Shown: piece after piece, positions 62,280-64,000 of the stretch | Position numbering within the stretch: the stretch's first letter is position 1 | Layout of the letters: every line of letters starts with the position of its first letter | Source of the DNA: Paenibacillus sp. J2TS4 | Lineage (GTDB): Bacteria > Bacillota > Bacilli > Paenibacillales > NBRC-103111 | Length of the DNA: 64,000 nucleotides | NCBI RefSeq assembly: GCF_018403245.1 | Contig: NZ_BOSH01000010.1 | Coordinates: 1 to 64,000, forward strand | Direction: 5' to 3' | The notes under the pieces: generated by a model | Databases searched by the model: none | Seen by the model: the letters and a program-made list of their open reading frames with translations, nothing else | What the model was told of the DNA's origin: nothing | Program-made: the position numbers and the translations under genes

Positions 62280-63305
62280 CTATCTTTCCAAAGGCAAATT
62301 CGGGGTCCGGTCTATTTTTGCAACATTCGCATCGGTTACAAGTGAAGCACGGGTGGCTGCCAAAATATCATCATGGGTTAAGACAGATGAATGCCCTTCG
62401 ATCCGATTAATAAAATCCTCGGAAATCGGAAGCGTCGGAAGAAGCGGCTCCTCCCGGGTATACGGCTTCCCATTCCCAACCGACAAGAACAATTCCGATG
62501 CGGAATCTATTAGCGGGTCTCCCTCCAGCCGGAGTTCCGCCGTTCCTTTCGTCCCCGTGGCATAGATCCGACAATCTCCCCAAGTCCAGCTGGATTCAGG
62601 ATAGTGCCAATCTGCATATAAAGAAGCGGTTACATAATTGTCCATTCCTACCTGCACGCTGATCGCATCATAAAATTCCGGGTACTGCGGCAGCATGCTC
62701 TTGGTCATATAGCCATGAACGTCCTTAACTTCCGCATCCGCGAGCCAACGAAGCAAATCAAAGTCGTGGACCAGCAGATCGACGGCAATCCCTCCGCTGT
62801 GATGATAGGTAAAGAACCAATCCGGCCGGGTGGCCGGCTTTAATCGATGGGGCTTGCGGAACGACAGACTTACCAGTTCCCCCAACCTTCCCTTGCGAAT
62901 TTGCTCTTTAAGAGTAGCGATGGCCGGACGAAACCGTTCCGTCAGCAGCATGCCCACCTGAATTTTGCCCCTTGCAATAACGTTCTCCAAGCGAACCAAA
63001 TCGGCTTTATTAGTCACTGCGGGTTTATCCACCATCACATGCTTGCCATGCTGCTCGCAAAGCTCAATCACGTCGATTTTCTCACTGTACACTCCTCCGC
63101 ATCCAACTATATCCACCCCGGGAGACAGCATCTGTTCCTTGTCCTCAAACATAGGGACATTAAATTGTCTAGCTACTGAATTAGCCAAGTATTGCGGCTC
63201 TGAATCGTAAATTCCAGCACAGGTATGACCGAGATCCAGCATTTCGTTAATAAAAATATTCATGTGCGGATGCTGACAACCAATGATCGAAAAGGTATAA
63301 GCCAT
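62280..63305 (-). CDS. Gfo/Idh/MocA family oxidoreductase
   Basis: A 341-aa enzyme: TFSIIGCQHPHMNIFINEML at the nucleotide-binding end (Cys in place of one Gly), GKHVMVDKPAVT with DKP for EKP, and SGGIAVDLLVHDFDLLRWLA with the active-site Asp/His. GCAGGGAGG precedes the ATG. It leads the pair with the 61058-62131 gene; both share the PATRPDWFF/PSRPDWFF stretch, so they are probably duplicates working on related compounds. Confidence 0.86.
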   Translation of the reverse strand: MAYTFSIIGCQHPHMNIFINEMLDLGHTCAGIYDSEPQYLANSVARQFNVPMFEDKEQMLSPGVDIVGCGGVYSEKIDVIELCEQHGKHVMVDKPAVTNKADLVRLENVIARGKIQVGMLLTERFRPAIATLKEQIRKGRLGELVSLSFRKPHRLKPATRPDWFFTYHHSGGIAVDLLVHDFDLLRWLADAEVKDVHGYMTKSMLPQYPEFYDAISVQVGMDNYVTASLYADWHYPESSWTWGDCRIYATGTKGTAELRLEGDPLIDSASELFLSVGNGKPYTREEPLLPTLPISEDFINRIEGHSSVLTHDDILAATRASLVTDANVAKIDRTPNLPLER

Positions 63306-63540
63306 CGACGATTCCTCCCTGCAAGGAATAATGGTTATTCTACTTGAAGTTTACCATACCCCCTACCATTGTTCACCATTAGTTATCCGGTGTATGAAGC
63401 CTATTGTCAGACAATGTTGCTTTCCACAGGAATAACTTCCCATAAATTTCTCAACAAAAAAGTTGTTTCAATGCTCTAATCACGGGTTATATATTTCAAG
63501 GCACATCATAAGGCCTAACAGGATAAGGAGGAGAAAGCAA

Positions 63541-63738
63541 GTGAAGAGAACCGGAATATTCTTGTTGTCGGTAGTGATGTCCGTAATGTTGGTATTAACC
63601 GCATGCGGGGACGGAGGCGGGGATTCTCCCGGAATGGCTCCCGAAAATGGAACTACAGGTTCCGGCACAGGAGGGCTTGACAGCGGAGGCTCTGACGGCG
63701 GATTGAAGGAAGAACCCCCTGCGGGTGGAGACAGCTAA
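63541..63738 (+). CDS. small Gly/Ser-rich lipoprotein, 65 aa
   Basis: GTG 63541 follows AAGGAGGAGAAAGCAA. The product has a signal peptide (KRTGIFLLSVVMSVMLVL) and lipobox LTAC, after which come about 45 residues of low-complexity Gly, Ser, Asp and Pro (SGTGGLDSGGSDGG). Too short for an enzyme; perhaps a membrane-tethered spacer. I do not recognise the family. An upstream in-frame ATG at 63463 has no ribosome binding site. Confidence 0.65.
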   Translation: MKRTGIFLLSVVMSVMLVLTACGDGGGDSPGMAPENGTTGSGTGGLDSGGSDGGLKEEPPAGGDS

Positions 63739-63894
63739 TTGAAACCGCTAATCGAAAATAAGTGTAAAACTCCTATTGAAGAAGAGTATTTCGAGATGAG
63801 CAGGCCGTTTTAGAAGCTTTTCTTATCGTCCGTCTTTTCTTGTCGTCAATATTAGTATTTAGGAAGCAGAAGCTATAAATTTGTATAAACAAAA

Positions 63895-63925
63895 GAGGCA
63901 CCTTATTGCAAGGTGCCCTTATTTA
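63895..63925. terminator. hairpin near the right edge
   Basis: AGGCACCTT and AAGGTGCC form the stem around ATTGC, with TTATTT on the plus strand and CTCTTTTG on the minus strand. It may end the lipoprotein transcript or that of a minus-strand gene entering from the right; the last 70 bases do not let me choose a coding frame. Confidence 0.6.
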
Positions 63926-64000
63926 TGGGAGGACGATAGTCAAATGGGGTGACGCGGAGCTGTAACAGTTCTTCTAAAACCAAATTTCTCCGGTACTCTT

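Noticed and set aside
63903..64000. 3' end of a minus-strand gene entering from the right edge
   Set aside because: Three frames are open over short distances with stops at different points; the 98 bases do not allow a choice.

Overview
The window looks like a chromosome segment of a Paenibacillus-type member of the Paenibacillaceae (Firmicutes). The reasons are the strong AGGAGG-type ribosome binding sites, several LplB/LplC-type sugar ABC operons without their own ATPase, YesM/YesN-type two-component genes, a caa3 oxidase operon of the Bacillus type, a YhcN/YlaJ sporulation lipoprotein, a WGxxGxxG-tail protein and a CcpA cre box. The genus is inferred from gene content and style; no rRNA or other marker gene is present, and I see no tRNA, CRISPR array or prophage.

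Layout. 1-480: the end of an insertion sequence (5' end of its transposase) and a 265-bp MITE-like element. 0.5-5.9 kb: helD, a cytoplasmic GH5 glycosidase with a MerR regulator, a second MITE copy and a 50-aa membrane protein. 6.0-9.6 kb: a sugar ABC operon (two permeases, then the binding protein). 9.6-10.5 kb: a gene-free stretch holding a relic that looks like the right end and omega-RNA of a TnpB transposon, plus a MITE fragment. 10.5-18.8 kb: a carbohydrate island with a sodium:solute symporter, a ROK regulator, a broken NSS transporter, three Gfo/Idh/MocA oxidoreductases, an AraC regulator and an aldo/keto reductase. 19.4-20.2 kb: small cell-envelope and unknown proteins. 20.4-27.6 kb: a second ABC system with its sensor kinase and response regulator, behind a cre site. 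27.7-31.3 kb: EamA exporter/LysR pair and two secreted proteins. 31.4-35.6 kb: an unusual SF2 helicase with two predicted membrane helices and a decayed partner gene, bracketed by 218-bp inverted repeats. 35.6-36.9 kb: PadR/HAAS membrane protein pair with a palindromic operator. 37.0-43.8 kb: a class III aminotransferase and two amidohydrolases between two GntR regulators fused to binding-protein-like domains. 44.4-48.7 kb: an ABC export operon with a GntR regulator. 48.9-54.4 kb: cytochrome caa3 oxidase operon (ctaCDEFG and a DUF420 gene). 54.7-63.7 kb: YhcN-like lipoprotein, a CvfC-like HEAT protein, a PH-domain/pncA/pncB operon, two more Gfo/Idh/MocA enzymes and a small lipoprotein.

Most of the window is sugar uptake and sugar oxidation with local regulators. 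The part that known gene families do not explain is a family of intergenic elements seen in four copies (about 19.1, 31.4, 35.3 and 43.9 kb). Each copy has four short hairpin modules starting about 51, 61 and 51 bp apart. The spacing is kept while the primary sequence differs almost completely between three of the copies, and the paired arms change together. Two of these copies form the inverted repeats around the helicase locus.

Decay is visible in several places: NSS transporter fragment, binding-protein fragment, frameshifted helicase partner and the TnpB-less transposon end. This suggests accessory, rearranging DNA between 9 and 44 kb, whereas 48.9-60.9 kb is ordinary core genome.
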